Shown piece after piece: positions 1 through 9,172 of a stretch of 64,000 nt of DNA (positions are counted from its first letter, which is position 1; every line of letters starts with the position of its first letter). The stretch covers positions 1,054,001 through 1,118,000 of the forward strand of contig JAXLUM010000002.1 of the NCBI GenBank assembly GCA_046329515.1. The letters run 5' to 3'. Position numbers and translations under genes: made by a program. Under the pieces are notes generated by a model. The model was not told where the DNA came from and ran no database searches. It saw nothing but the letters and a program-made list of their open reading frames with translations. This DNA is from Bog-950 sp046329515 (GTDB lineage: Bacteria; Bacteroidota; Bacteroidia; Chitinophagales; LD1).

Positions 1-1
1 A

Positions 2-1579
2 GGATCTGAGCAGTTGGCTATCAGCTTGCTTTCCGGTATCGCTAAACGCGAAGGCCATGCAGTAAGCCTCGTGTATACTCCTTCACTTTTTCATGACCGC
101 TGGAACCTGGAAGTCCCTCTTCTGAATCGCTTTTTTGATGAAACAGACGAGGTAATTCAACAAATAGTTAAGTCTGAGCCTGATGTTCTGGCCTTTTCTG
201 TTCTAACGGCCACATATCAATGGGCCTTGCACATTGCCACCGAGGTAAAAAAGAAAAGGCCGCGCGTTAAAACCATTTTCGGTGGAGTGCATATCTCGGC
301 AGTTCCCGACAGGGTAATAAAAAAAGAAGTAGTGGACTACCTTGTTGTTGGCGAGGGCGAAGAAGCATTTCCGGCAATATTAAGCGCCATACAGAATAAG
401 AGTTTCACCGATGCCATAGCCAACACATGGTTTAAAGCCGAGGATGGCCGGATTATTAAAGGCCCCCAAAAAGGGTTTTACCAGGAGCTGGACACCCTGC
501 CGGCCTTTGACAAGATACTTTGGGAAAATGACATTAAGGTTACGGATAAGTATATGACGATGGCATCGCGCGGCTGCCCGTACCGTTGTTCGTTTTGCTT
601 TAATAATTTTTTTGCCCGCCTGCCCGAAGAAAAGTCCGGCAAGTATGTTCGGTTCAGAAGCCCCGACCATATGCTGGCGGAGTTAAGTTTTGCCAAAGAA
701 AGATATGGCAACATACGCCTGATAGATTTTCAGGATGATGTTTTTACAGCGGATAAAAAGTGGTTAAAAGAGTTTTTACCACGCTATAAAAATGAAATAG
801 ACATACCATTTCAGTGCCTTACGCACCCTAAATACCTGGATGAAGAAATTGCCGCCCTGCTGAGTGATGCAGGTTGCAAGTGGATACAGATGGGAGTGCA
901 GAGCATGGACGAAGACTTTAAGAAAAACAACCTGCAACGTTTTGAACGCAGCGACCAGATTGCTGAAGCCTGCCGCATTATGGCTAAGTACGGCATTAAA
1001 GCCAAACTGGACCATATGTTCGGCCTGCCCGAGGAGCCGGTAAGCGCACAGGAAAAAGCGCTTGCGCTTTATAAGCAGTATGTGCCCGAACGCATACAAA
1101 CCTTTTGGACCTGTTACCTGCCCGGCACCGATTTATTGAAAGAAGGTCTGGCTAAAGGAGTAGTTACTCCGGAGGCTGCCGAGCGTTTATATGAGGGTAT
1201 AGACTTTTTCTTTTACCGTAACGAAGACAACATCAAAAATCCGGAGCTGGTTAAAACCTACAAGCGTTACGAGTTTATTTTTAAAATATTGCCTATCGTG
1301 CCGGGCTTTATTGGTCAGCGCCTGCGCCCGGAAAATATTAAATGGATCCCTCTGTTTGTTATGGGGCCGGTAGCCTATACCGCCGATGTTATTACGGGCT
1401 TTATGTTCGGCAATCCGGATTTTGCCACCTACGCACGCCATTATATGCTTCATATCAGGCGGCACATTGCAGGTTGGTTTACCTCTACCAAATCGGACGC
1501 TACTAAAAACGTTCAGAAAAAAGTTAAGCTGCCGGTGTTTATTCCTAAACGCAATATGCAGTTGAATAAAACATTTTAG
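2..1579 (+). CDS. B12-binding-domain radical SAM protein (5' end cut by window)
   Basis: Radical SAM enzyme of the cobalamin-binding-domain class. These enzymes reductively cleave SAM with a 4Fe-4S cluster and often methylate or rearrange unactivated carbons. Residue numbers count from the TTG at position 14. Residues 1-165 look like the B12-binding fold (GGVHISAVPD, then VVGEGEEAF). The cluster motif is C188-x3-C192-x2-C195, followed by a TIM-barrel-like part and a C-terminal extension. The frame is open through position 2, so the TTG at 14 is probably internal and the true start lies outside the window. The canonical DxHxxG cobalamin motif is not visible, as in many members of this class. 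Its stop overlaps the stop of the convergent PhyH gene by 4 bp. Context suggests a role in making or modifying the product of the neighbouring oxygenase/exporter locus (inference). Confidence 0.85.
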   Translation, partial: GSEQLAISLLSGIAKREGHAVSLVYTPSLFHDRWNLEVPLLNRFFDETDEVIQQIVKSEPDVLAFSVLTATYQWALHIATEVKKKRPRVKTIFGGVHISAVPDRVIKKEVVDYLVVGEGEEAFPAILSAIQNKSFTDAIANTWFKAEDGRIIKGPQKGFYQELDTLPAFDKILWENDIKVTDKYMTMASRGCPYRCSFCFNNFFARLPEEKSGKYVRFRSPDHMLAELSFAKERYGNIRLIDFQDDVFTADKKWLKEFLPRYKNEIDIPFQCLTHPKYLDEEIAALLSDAGCKWIQMGVQSMDEDFKKNNLQRFERSDQIAEACRIMAKYGIKAKLDHMFGLPEEPVSAQEKALALYKQYVPERIQTFWTCYLPGTDLLKEGLAKGVVTPEAAERLYEGIDFFFYRNEDNIKNPELVKTYKRYEFIFKILPIVPGFIGQRLRPENIKWIPLFVMGPVAYTADVITGFMFGNPDFATYARHYMLHIRRHIAGWFTSTKSDATKNVQKKVKLPVFIPKRNMQLNKTF

Positions 1580-2451
1580 GCCTGCCCGAAAAGGCGTAAC
1601 AGCTTTTGTTTAAATCCCTCCGGCTCAGGTTCCAGCTGAAGGTCTTTCATGCTTATCTGGCCGAAGGAATAATCCCACTCCTGCACCGGTTGCATATTTA
1701 CAGGTAACTTACCATCGTTGTTTTTCATCAGGTAGTCCAGTTCAATCTGAAAGCCCTGTATTTTTTTCCGGTTTTCATTCCAAAAATAAACCATCATAGG
1801 GGCACCTGCCGAAGTTAACGCACAGGAGGTCGCAATGCGGGGCTCGGTAGAATGATTTTCGCGTGAGCAATGAACTGCCCGGTGGTCATACAACAATGCA
1901 TCGCCGGCATTCAGCAACAATTCGGTGCACTCTTTCCAGAAATATTCACGCAAGTCCACGGTTTGATCCGGAATGTTAGGCCCGCGGAAAATATTACGAA
2001 TGTTGTGGCTGCCTTTTAAAACCTGCAAAGGTCCGTTTTCCTTAGTAAGCTTAACAAGCGGTATCCATAAATTAAACGAGCGGAATTCGTCTTCGTTTAC
2101 AATGCCATAATCAATATGCGGTTGAGAAGCCCCTTTGCCCAAAGGCGGTTTAATTACAAACGAGCCCCCGAAAATCTGGTAGTTAGCGAACACCTCGCTG
2201 CAGGGGGGGGTATATACCTCTATGATCTTGGCAATCGTGCGCACTTTATAGTCCTCATCGCGGGTATGCCACACCGAATTAATAATATGCTCCGCATGAA
2301 ACTCGGGCTGATTGTTGCGGTTATATTCAAGTAACTCAGCCACGCGTTCAGGCGAAAGAAATTTTTTCAATACCAGATAGCCATCGTCCAGCAACTGTTT
2401 TTCCAGTCGCTTGTCCTTCATTATTGGCGGAAACTGTTTTTTAACCTTCAT
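1576..2451 (-). CDS. PhyH-family 2OG-Fe(II) oxygenase
   Basis: Phytanoyl-CoA-dioxygenase-like 2-oxoglutarate/Fe(II) oxygenase, 291 aa, one domain. The metal triad is intact: H112-x-D114 (PHID) and distal H194 (AVHCSREN). R205 (EPRIA) is placed to bind the 2-oxoglutarate carboxylate. The family hydroxylates varied small molecules and glycolipids; phytanoyl-CoA itself is not implied. It is the last gene of a four-gene minus-strand PhyH run (5212 to 1576), and its ATG overlaps the end of the upstream gene by 11 bp. An eight-cytosine tract in the coding strand (positions 2203-2210), encoding a Pro-Pro pair, could be prone to slippage. The substrate is unknown. Confidence 0.85.
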   Translation of the reverse strand: MKVKKQFPPIMKDKRLEKQLLDDGYLVLKKFLSPERVAELLEYNRNNQPEFHAEHIINSVWHTRDEDYKVRTIAKIIEVYTPPCSEVFANYQIFGGSFVIKPPLGKGASQPHIDYGIVNEDEFRSFNLWIPLVKLTKENGPLQVLKGSHNIRNIFRGPNIPDQTVDLREYFWKECTELLLNAGDALLYDHRAVHCSRENHSTEPRIATSCALTSAGAPMMVYFWNENRKKIQGFQIELDYLMKNNDGKLPVNMQPVQEWDYSFGQISMKDLQLEPEPEGFKQKLLRLFGQA

Positions 2452-3472
2452 GAACCTTACTTGTCAGTTTTCTAAAATAGCCGGCTACTGATTGCAAAAA
2501 GCCCTTGCCGGGTGTGTAGTGTTGCACAATAGTATTCATACCATCTTTTGACAGCATTTCGGGTAAGTCGTTTTCCGGAAGCCCCACTTCCTTAACAAAC
2601 TGCATAAACTGTTCTTCGGTTACTACCAAGGGCGTCAACTCCACTTTTCGCGCAGTTTTACCGGGGGGCCGGCCTACCTTTTCGCTAACAAAATCTTCAA
2701 ATTCCAAGAACACATCATCTGCCATTTCAATCATTTCAAACTCTTTGCCTGTATCTGCAGGATCCTTGTAAGGCATTTCAACCTTGGCTGTGTCTGGAAA
2801 AAAGCTGGCTGCTATTGCAACCCGGTTGCGGGCAGTTGTATTTAAAAGCGAGTTATGAAACACGCGTGAATCAAAAATTAAAAGGTCGCCTGCCTTCAAA
2901 AGTAAAGGCTTCATATACTTATAAACCAAAGGATAGATGTCGCTAAAAGGTAGCTTATTGTATAGGTTTCGGTATGGCGGTATAAGATAGTGCGACTTTG
3001 GCAGCACACACATAGGACCGTTTTCTATGTTCAAATTCTCTAAGGGCGACCAAATGCTGATAGGCGAAAACAGATTTTCATCCGTTAATGCCATGTCCTG
3101 GTGAATGAATAAAGCACTTTTGGGGCCGGGCGCCTTTACAATAAAGTTGTAACAACTAACCTTAAAGTTTGTAAGAAATTGTAACAGAAGTGGCTCTATT
3201 ACCTGCCTTATATCCGCATGAATTTTTTTGCGGTATTCCGTATTTGCCGAGTAGATACTCACAAACAAACCACCATCCTGCTGTTCAATTTTATGCGTTT
3301 GGGCATAAATTTTTTTTAAGGCGTTAACACGGTCGGCATCAAAAAAATTTTCGAGAATAACGTATCCATTCTCTTTTAAACCCCTGCGGATGTTTTCATC
3401 AGTTAAATGAATATACTCTGCCGGCCGCCAGGCTGTAGAAGCAAAAGGTGCTATAGGAGCCATGTTGCTCAT
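2441..3472 (-). CDS. PhyH-family 2OG-Fe(II) oxygenase
   Basis: 343-aa PhyH-like oxygenase, the longest of the single-domain copies. It has an N-terminal extension of about 20 residues and a C-terminal helical tail (residues 270-343) outside the catalytic fold. The triad H124-x-D126 (IHQD), H206 (VFHNSLLN) and the 2OG-binding R217 are all present. ATG overlaps the upstream gene's stop in an ATGA arrangement, which implies translational coupling. A second in-frame ATG three codons in (3463) is an alternative start. Member of the four-gene PhyH run; substrate unknown. Confidence 0.83.
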   Translation of the reverse strand: MSNMAPIAPFASTAWRPAEYIHLTDENIRRGLKENGYVILENFFDADRVNALKKIYAQTHKIEQQDGGLFVSIYSANTEYRKKIHADIRQVIEPLLLQFLTNFKVSCYNFIVKAPGPKSALFIHQDMALTDENLFSPISIWSPLENLNIENGPMCVLPKSHYLIPPYRNLYNKLPFSDIYPLVYKYMKPLLLKAGDLLIFDSRVFHNSLLNTTARNRVAIAASFFPDTAKVEMPYKDPADTGKEFEMIEMADDVFLEFEDFVSEKVGRPPGKTARKVELTPLVVTEEQFMQFVKEVGLPENDLPEMLSKDGMNTIVQHYTPGKGFLQSVAGYFRKLTSKVHEG

Positions 3473-4359
3473 AACGAAAACATTTCTTTTACCCTATTAC
3501 TGAAGTTCCGCCATTGGGAAACTTCAAATAAAGCGGGCAGCATTTCTTCGGTTAATTGCGGATCAGGCTGGGCATGCGTGCCCGCATATTGTGCAAAGGA
3601 TGGAGGCTGCATAAACTCGCTCTTGAAATCATCATACAACATAAAAAAAGACGGAGGCACTTTGTAAGCGTCTACCTTTACCACCTTACCGTTCTCCTTA
3701 CCGAAATAAAGCATAAAATCAGCGTCCTTATGGCTGAGGTTGGTCATAACACAAACGCGGATAGAATTTGTGTTGTTTGGAGGAGAATAATGAGCAAGGG
3801 CAGAATCGAAAACCAGCGCCTCGCCGGCGCTTACATTTTGAGGTTCCATATATTTACGTATAGCCCGCTGCACGTTATCAAAAGCTGCATTAATGCCAGC
3901 TCCGCGAATGTGATTTAGTTTAAGATGCGAACCCTTAATTGCATGAATGGTGCCATTCTCAGCGAAACAATCCATTAAAGGCAGCCAAAAAGTATAGGTT
4001 CTGAATTGCTTCTCATCTGTAAAGCTCCAATCCTGGTGCACGTACAGTTCCGATTGCGGCCCCAACCCCTTAATCTGATAGGTAAAGGACGACTGCTGCA
4101 CATCTTTGAAGTGTTTCGCAAAGTAAGGCTTCAGCAGTTCGCCTATTTGCGTATTCATTTCATTCCGGAAGTTACTGTCAGGGTTATGGAGGCAGGTATA
4201 TAAGATATCATATGGGATATCCGTTCGCGGGGTAACCAGTTGATGATAACGCCCCAACAACTTTTCAATACCATCCTCATCCAAAAAGCGGAACTTTACA
4301 ATGCCGTCTTTGTTCAGCATTTTTTGGTACTGTTCGTTTAGGAGGATATCTCTATTCAT
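3469..4359 (-). CDS. PhyH-family 2OG-Fe(II) oxygenase
   Basis: 296-aa PhyH-like oxygenase counted from the ATG at 4359. A TTG two codons upstream also keeps the frame but is less likely. The metal triad is H108-x-D110 (VHQDW) and H190 (LAHYSPPN), with R201 as the 2OG carboxylate ligand. The motif order WxPL, GTIHAIKGSH, then GEALVFD is the same as in the neighbouring copies, so the genes arose by local duplication. The start overlaps the preceding gene by 8 bp and the end overlaps the next by 4 bp, so all four genes of this run are probably one transcript. Confidence 0.84.
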   Translation of the reverse strand: MNRDILLNEQYQKMLNKDGIVKFRFLDEDGIEKLLGRYHQLVTPRTDIPYDILYTCLHNPDSNFRNEMNTQIGELLKPYFAKHFKDVQQSSFTYQIKGLGPQSELYVHQDWSFTDEKQFRTYTFWLPLMDCFAENGTIHAIKGSHLKLNHIRGAGINAAFDNVQRAIRKYMEPQNVSAGEALVFDSALAHYSPPNNTNSIRVCVMTNLSHKDADFMLYFGKENGKVVKVDAYKVPPSFFMLYDDFKSEFMQPPSFAQYAGTHAQPDPQLTEEMLPALFEVSQWRNFSNRVKEMFSL

Positions 4360-5212
4360 TTTCAATCAGCTTACGGTAGGCATCAACAAATTCCACAGGC
4401 TCATATTCCTTCTTAAAGGCATTGTTCACTTTGCGGTTAAGGCTGCCAAAAGCAGGCCGTTGCTCGCGCTCGGCATTAAAATCATTATACAGATACCAAA
4501 AGTTTTCAGGCACGGAATAAACTTCAATTTCTTCTACCCCGTTTTGTTTATCGAAATACCCAAGTTCAATAGGCGCTTCCTTATTAACTACAGAAACTGC
4601 TAACGACATGCGCGGCATACCCGAGTAGTTTTTACCCGAAAAATGTATGGTGCCGGGATCGAAGGCAAGCGCCTCTCCCTGTTTAACGGGGTACGTGTCC
4701 GACATTTCCCGTATGTAATCCTGTACTTTACCAAACTGGTAATCCATAGTATGCGTACGGAACCCCCTGAATATGCGCTGGCTGCCTTTAAGGGCACGAA
4801 TAGCGCCATTATGCAGGGTGCTTTCCATCATGGGTATCCAAAAGGTGCAGGCTGCATAACGGCTTTCATCCACCACTGTAAGGTCCTGGTGGATGGTTAC
4901 CGCAGAATCGTTACTTATTCCTTTTATCTGGGCAATAATGGCAAGCACTTTGTAATCTGCGAAAATGTTTTCAAGCTTCGGCTGAATAAGCGGATAGAAG
5001 GTGTCGAAAATCCTTTGACGGTATTTTATATCGCCGCCAAAAATAGAGAAGTAGTAGCCGGGGGCGTTAGGTTCGTTCCAATGCGGGTGTAGCGAAATAA
5101 AAAGTTCGCGTAGGGTATCAATAAAGGCGGCATCGGAAAAAAACACCTTCGCTATACCTTCTTTATCGAAATCTCTTTGTAATTCTGCACTCCTGAATAA
5201 CGGCGCTCTCAT
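4352..5212 (-). CDS. PhyH-family 2OG-Fe(II) oxygenase, first of a four-gene run
   Basis: 286-aa PhyH-like oxygenase with intact H108-x-D110 (IHQD), H190 (TIHFSGKN) and R201. The usual GSH of the family reads GSQ here (KGSQR), a residue that also varies in one domain of the 606-aa fusion. It starts only 36 bp from the ATG of the divergent gene at 5249, so any promoter must lie in that gap or inside the neighbouring gene. The four genes downstream to 1576 overlap one another. Confidence 0.83.
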   Translation of the reverse strand: MRAPLFRSAELQRDFDKEGIAKVFFSDAAFIDTLRELFISLHPHWNEPNAPGYYFSIFGGDIKYRQRIFDTFYPLIQPKLENIFADYKVLAIIAQIKGISNDSAVTIHQDLTVVDESRYAACTFWIPMMESTLHNGAIRALKGSQRIFRGFRTHTMDYQFGKVQDYIREMSDTYPVKQGEALAFDPGTIHFSGKNYSGMPRMSLAVSVVNKEAPIELGYFDKQNGVEEIEVYSVPENFWYLYNDFNAEREQRPAFGSLNRKVNNAFKKEYEPVEFVDAYRKLIENE

Positions 5213-5248
5213 AATACAATATTGCAGGCAGCCACTGAAGAAATAAGC

Positions 5249-6019
5249 ATGTTAACCATTACTCCATCTGCTGCTGTAAAGGTAACCAAAAATGATTTGC
5301 TGAACGGGCCTGTAGTAATACGAAGTTTTTTCGGGCCGGATGAAGTGCAGGCCATACTGGAGGTTATTAAAAGCAATTATGATAACGGCGTCAATAATTT
5401 CGTGCCTTACCGTTTTCCGAATATTGACTGGAACCGGCGGGCTGACTTTAGTGCCGAAACGGAAAAATTCAACCACCTGTTTAGCGCAGTATTGTTGCAG
5501 CCGTTTCGGGAAAAACTGAAGAGCCATCTGGCCGACCTTGCCATTGAGCCTGTAGTAAATGACGAAGAATTAGTGTTTAACCAGTTAACGGTGCGTATTC
5601 TGCAACCCGGGCAAATGGACATTAACCAGCATTGCGAAAACCAAACCGTTAGTTATTGTAAAAGGTTTTTCGGTTTGCTTGACAAGCAAATGGAAATTTG
5701 GGACCAGCGGAGCCTGTTACTGATGTTGCAAAAACCCGAAACCGGTGGCGATGTAGTTATTTATAAGCAGAAGTGGACAGGCGAAACGGATGCCGAAGGG
5801 CAGCGCGATTACCTGATTAATTATGATAAGGAGCACGGGCTACCAAACGATAATGTGTCACAAATCATTAGCCTTAATCCGGGCGACCTATTAACATTTG
5901 AGGCCGGTAATACCTGGCATAAAGTTTCAGAAGCCTATGGTGCAGTACCGCGCATAACAGTGGGTGGTTTTATGGGGCTTGCTAAAAACAGCGCCGATAA
6001 ATATTTATACTTTTCCTGA
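5249..6019 (+). CDS. 2OG-Fe(II) oxygenase-like protein (hydroxylase-like, distinct from PhyH)
   Basis: 256 aa from the ATG at 5249; the frame extends to a TTG at 5222, but the ATG gives a normal start. A likely metal triad is H128-x-E130 (NQHCEN), unusual in using Glu rather than Asp, with distal H224 (NTWHKV) and R235 (VPRITVGGF). A GDLLTFEAG segment before the distal His is typical of double-stranded beta-helix oxygenases. It differs from the adjacent PhyH copies in sequence and is the only plus-strand gene inside the array. It ends 5 bp from the stop of the convergent ABC ATPase gene. A role in the same pathway is inferred from position. Confidence 0.65.
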   Translation: MLTITPSAAVKVTKNDLLNGPVVIRSFFGPDEVQAILEVIKSNYDNGVNNFVPYRFPNIDWNRRADFSAETEKFNHLFSAVLLQPFREKLKSHLADLAIEPVVNDEELVFNQLTVRILQPGQMDINQHCENQTVSYCKRFFGLLDKQMEIWDQRSLLLMLQKPETGGDVVIYKQKWTGETDAEGQRDYLINYDKEHGLPNDNVSQIISLNPGDLLTFEAGNTWHKVSEAYGAVPRITVGGFMGLAKNSADKYLYFS

Positions 6020-6024
6020 GGCTG

Positions 6025-7320
6025 TTATTCCACTGAAGTAATGGTCCAGTTAAGGTTGGGCCTGATAACAGCCGGTATAGTTTCTGTATAATGGCTGATA
6101 AACTCAAAGTTGGGGTGCTTACGAAACTCCGGGTTTAAGCCGAGATTGAAAGAGACAATTCGAAAATATTCCGCCACTACTTCCATGGTGTTTTGCAGCA
6201 CTATTACGTGTAAAGAATAAACGCCTCGATTAAGCAAATTTGCAGGCACCACCGTAGATAAGCGATAACGCCCCTGGGCAACAGGGCTTTCTATGCCATC
6301 TAACCTGAACAACAGACAATCGGTAAGCACATTTACCATCGTAGAGTTCTGGATATTGAGTACAAAATCAAGTTTTGCATCGCTGGAAAACTTAGTATAG
6401 TCCAACGAAATTTCTATGGCCTCTTCCAGGTAAATTTCCTCGCCTTTCTTTTTGCCAACAGCTTTCACTTCCACGCCATTCAACTCAAAAATGCCTTCTA
6501 TTCTGCGGGGACTGTTTTGTTTTCTGCCGGCATCGGCATTCTCCTTTTGTTCTTTCGGTGTCCTTGCTTCAGGTTCATCTAAGTGATAGACCTTCCTGTA
6601 ATATTGTTCCAACACATCGGCCACGTTGCCTTCAGCTACAATTGCGCCTTCCTCTATCCATATCACGCGGTCGCAAATAGCTTTTATACCTTCCAGGTTA
6701 TGGCTTACTAAAATTACTCCCCGGCCATCGGAGGAAAGCCTTCGTATGGCCTCCGAACTTTTCAAACTAAACTCTGCATCCCCAACCGAAAAAATTTCAT
6801 CCAGCAGCAAAATGTCTGTGCGCAAAACAGACATCGTAGAAAAGGCTAGGCGCGTATACATGCCACTGCTGTAATATTTCACCGGCACATCTATAAAATC
6901 CGCAATGCCACTGAATGAAACAATTTCATCCATGCAGCTTTGCGCATCCGGCTTAGCGATGCCCAATATCTGTGCCGTTAAAAAAACATTATCACGGCCG
7001 GTTAAGTCAGGGCTAAAGCCAGCGCCGATTTCCAGCAAGCTGCCCAGGGTACCCGTAATAGAAATTTTACCCTCGGATGGTTTGCTTACTCCGCTAATCA
7101 TTTTCAGCAAGGTTGATTTACCCGCACCGTTGCTGCCGATTATTCCCAGCACCTCTCCCTTTTTAAGGGAGAAGCTTACATCCTTTACAGCCAGAAACTT
7201 ACCCTTACCGGCCACTGCCACAGCAGCAGGGTTAACCGGCTCTGTATCCAGGTGGTACCACTTGGATACATGCTCAAGCTGTAAAACAGTTTGGCCGCTT
7301 TTATTTTTAAAGCTTTCCAT
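6025..7320 (-). CDS. ABC transporter ATP-binding protein, Wzt-like
   Basis: 431-aa ATPase of a polysaccharide/glycolipid ABC-2 exporter. Residues 10-255 form the nucleotide-binding domain with Walker A (GSNGAGKST), signature (YSSGM) and Walker B (ILLLDEIFSVGD). Residues from about 300 form an extra C-terminal beta domain like the Wzt domain, which in O-antigen exporters recognises the modified end of the glycan. The start is the ATG at 7320, not the longer frame reaching 7434 inside the methyltransferase gene. It overlaps that gene by 14 bp. Its partner permease is at 13885-14703, at the head of the same seven-gene run. The Wzt-type domain suggests that the PhyH or methyltransferase products decorate the export signal (inference). 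Confidence 0.88.
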   Translation of the reverse strand: MESFKNKSGQTVLQLEHVSKWYHLDTEPVNPAAVAVAGKGKFLAVKDVSFSLKKGEVLGIIGSNGAGKSTLLKMISGVSKPSEGKISITGTLGSLLEIGAGFSPDLTGRDNVFLTAQILGIAKPDAQSCMDEIVSFSGIADFIDVPVKYYSSGMYTRLAFSTMSVLRTDILLLDEIFSVGDAEFSLKSSEAIRRLSSDGRGVILVSHNLEGIKAICDRVIWIEEGAIVAEGNVADVLEQYYRKVYHLDEPEARTPKEQKENADAGRKQNSPRRIEGIFELNGVEVKAVGKKKGEEIYLEEAIEISLDYTKFSSDAKLDFVLNIQNSTMVNVLTDCLLFRLDGIESPVAQGRYRLSTVVPANLLNRGVYSLHVIVLQNTMEVVAEYFRIVSFNLGLNPEFRKHPNFEFISHYTETIPAVIRPNLNWTITSVE

Positions 7321-8251
7321 AGTCCAGTTCCTGTTGCTGCTTTTTGTGTACCTGCATCCAATAAAGGTTTTGCAGAAAATATTTATCGGTACCGTATAGC
7401 AAATCGTAAACGGGCTTGTAGCATTTAATTTCAAAAAAGTCTACCGGAAAAATATACTCCTCCCAATTCTCAATTTTGGCAATGCCTGTAAGCTCCTGAA
7501 AATCGTTACTGACGGTAAGGTTCTCAAACTCCTCCAGTTTCAGGTCAATGGTTTTTACAAACATAATGGCAAAACCCTGTACCCGCAGGGCATTTAAAAC
7601 AGTGTTTAACTCTGCAACATTGTAACGGTAAGCCTCATTAATCCGGCCTATTTCATAATCAATCTTTGCCTGATGCTCGGGGTAAAAAGCCAGCTTGCGG
7701 AAAAGGTCCTTTATATAAAGTGTGCCACCGGGTTTTAGCACTTCCCATACCGATTGTATGGCCTTTGCATGATCATGTGAGTGGCCAAAAGATTCGAGAA
7801 AATATACTACATCAAACACCTCTTTGCCAAAATGTGAAGGCAGTTCATGGTAGTCCTGCTTACTTACTTTTACTTTATCGGCTATCCGCGCCGATTCAAT
7901 TTTTTTGTTCGCTGCATTGCACTGTACTTCGGAAACGGTTACTCCTTCAACCTGCACTCCATACTTCGTTGCAAAATATATAGCCGGACCCGCAACCCCA
8001 CAGCCGGCGTCACAAACTTTCATGCCTTCAGCAAGCCCCATACTCACGGCTTCGTAATCCAACAGTTTGGTTACATCAGTGGTACGGTATGCCTGAATTA
8101 TTTCACCATACACCTGCACAAACTTATCGTTGTAGGTATCATAAAACTTGCCCACCTGTTGGGGCTTTACAGTTTGCGATACAGCAGCTACCTGTTCTTC
8201 TGCTGAAGAGGGGTGCAAAAAAAACTTGCGGATGAGCGACAACAAACCCAT
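7307..8251 (-). CDS. SAM-dependent class I methyltransferase
   Basis: 314-aa methyltransferase with the glycine-rich SAM-binding motif VCDAGCGVAGPA near residue 96, an acidic residue after strand 2, and the post-motif LKPGGTLYIKDL. It resembles the sterol/tocopherol/ubiquinone C- and O-methyltransferase group (Methyltransf_11/25). The gene lies in the middle of the export/oxygenase run, 9 bp after the upstream PhyH gene and overlapping the ATPase gene, so co-expression is likely. A plausible job is capping or decorating the exported product; the acceptor is unknown. Confidence 0.83.
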   Translation of the reverse strand: MGLLSLIRKFFLHPSSAEEQVAAVSQTVKPQQVGKFYDTYNDKFVQVYGEIIQAYRTTDVTKLLDYEAVSMGLAEGMKVCDAGCGVAGPAIYFATKYGVQVEGVTVSEVQCNAANKKIESARIADKVKVSKQDYHELPSHFGKEVFDVVYFLESFGHSHDHAKAIQSVWEVLKPGGTLYIKDLFRKLAFYPEHQAKIDYEIGRINEAYRYNVAELNTVLNALRVQGFAIMFVKTIDLKLEEFENLTVSNDFQELTGIAKIENWEEYIFPVDFFEIKCYKPVYDLLYGTDKYFLQNLYWMQVHKKQQQELDYGKL

Positions 8252-8260
8252 GGCGGCAAA

Positions 8261-9172
8261 TTACAGACCTATTTTTTCAATCCATCTTTTCAGCAAAGAT
8301 TTTTGCGGTTGCGGCTCTGCAAGCTTAATAACCGGCGGTTTATTGGCGTTTTGCTGTTGTTGGTATAGGGTTTCAAATTGCTGCTGGTTTAAAGGCTCGC
8401 CTAAGGGGCCAATATCGCGGAACTTTTTTAAGCCTTGCGGGCCTTTCAATATGTCATGCTTAAAGAAAAAGTCCACACTGTTTTCATACTCCTCTATTAT
8501 ACCGTTAGTCAAGTAATAGTAACGCATCTCCGCCTTCTCGGGTATAATACCAAACACAACCGCCAAGCGCGGCTCTTCGGTTTCGTTAACTGCTGAGGCA
8601 TGTAGCAGGCGATGGTCGTATATCAGAGCCTCACCGGCCTTCATGGCCACGGTAGTGTGATAGTTCCAGGTATGGGCGTTTACTTTATAAAAAGGATCGG
8701 GAACATTTACGCCCCTGTAACTTTTAAGCAGTTTGTGGCTTTGCGGCAGCACTGCCAGTGCACCGTTTTTTTCATTGGTATCCACCAGCGGTACCCATAT
8801 ATTAAAGGAGCGGTAATAATCTTCGTCAACAATATTCCAGTCCTGGTGAGGATAAAGCACTCCTCTTTTGCCTTTATACTTTACGATATACGAACCACCA
8901 AGGGGGCGGCAGTTTAAAAACGTTTGCGACAAGGCCCGGCCAAAGGTTTTTAATATGATGTCATTCAGTTTTTTTTTAAAGTCGTAATTATCGGAATGGG
9001 CCGTAGCATACAGGCCTTCCTTGTTCTGAGGATGGTTTTCGTAGAAAATATCCACCAGCGTTTTTACTTCCTCCGTGTTAAGAAATGGGACAACTACATA
9101 ACCCTGTTGTTCCAAAAACTTGTCCTGCTCAATGTTCTGCAATAATTGCATAGGCTTATATGCCAACGGCAT
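8261..9172 (-). CDS. PhyH-family 2OG-Fe(II) oxygenase
   Basis: 303-aa PhyH-like oxygenase with H109-x-D111 (PHQDW), H191 (LLHASAVN) and R202 (EPRLA). A polar Gln-rich linker (NQQQFETLYQQQQN, about residues 263-276) precedes a short basic C-terminus. The start at 9172 overlaps the previous gene by 17 bp; an ATG at 9151 would leave a 4-bp gap and is equally possible. It lies between the tandem-domain PhyH genes and the methyltransferase in one minus-strand run. Confidence 0.84.
   Translation of the reverse strand: MPLAYKPMQLLQNIEQDKFLEQQGYVVVPFLNTEEVKTLVDIFYENHPQNKEGLYATAHSDNYDFKKKLNDIILKTFGRALSQTFLNCRPLGGSYIVKYKGKRGVLYPHQDWNIVDEDYYRSFNIWVPLVDTNEKNGALAVLPQSHKLLKSYRGVNVPDPFYKVNAHTWNYHTTVAMKAGEALIYDHRLLHASAVNETEEPRLAVVFGIIPEKAEMRYYYLTNGIIEEYENSVDFFFKHDILKGPQGLKKFRDIGPLGEPLNQQQFETLYQQQQNANKPPVIKLAEPQPQKSLLKRWIEKIGL

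Noticed and set aside
7321..7434. Longer N-terminus of the Wzt-like ATPase gene
   Set aside because: It lies inside the methyltransferase gene and encodes nothing family-like; the ATG at 7320 gives a normal start.
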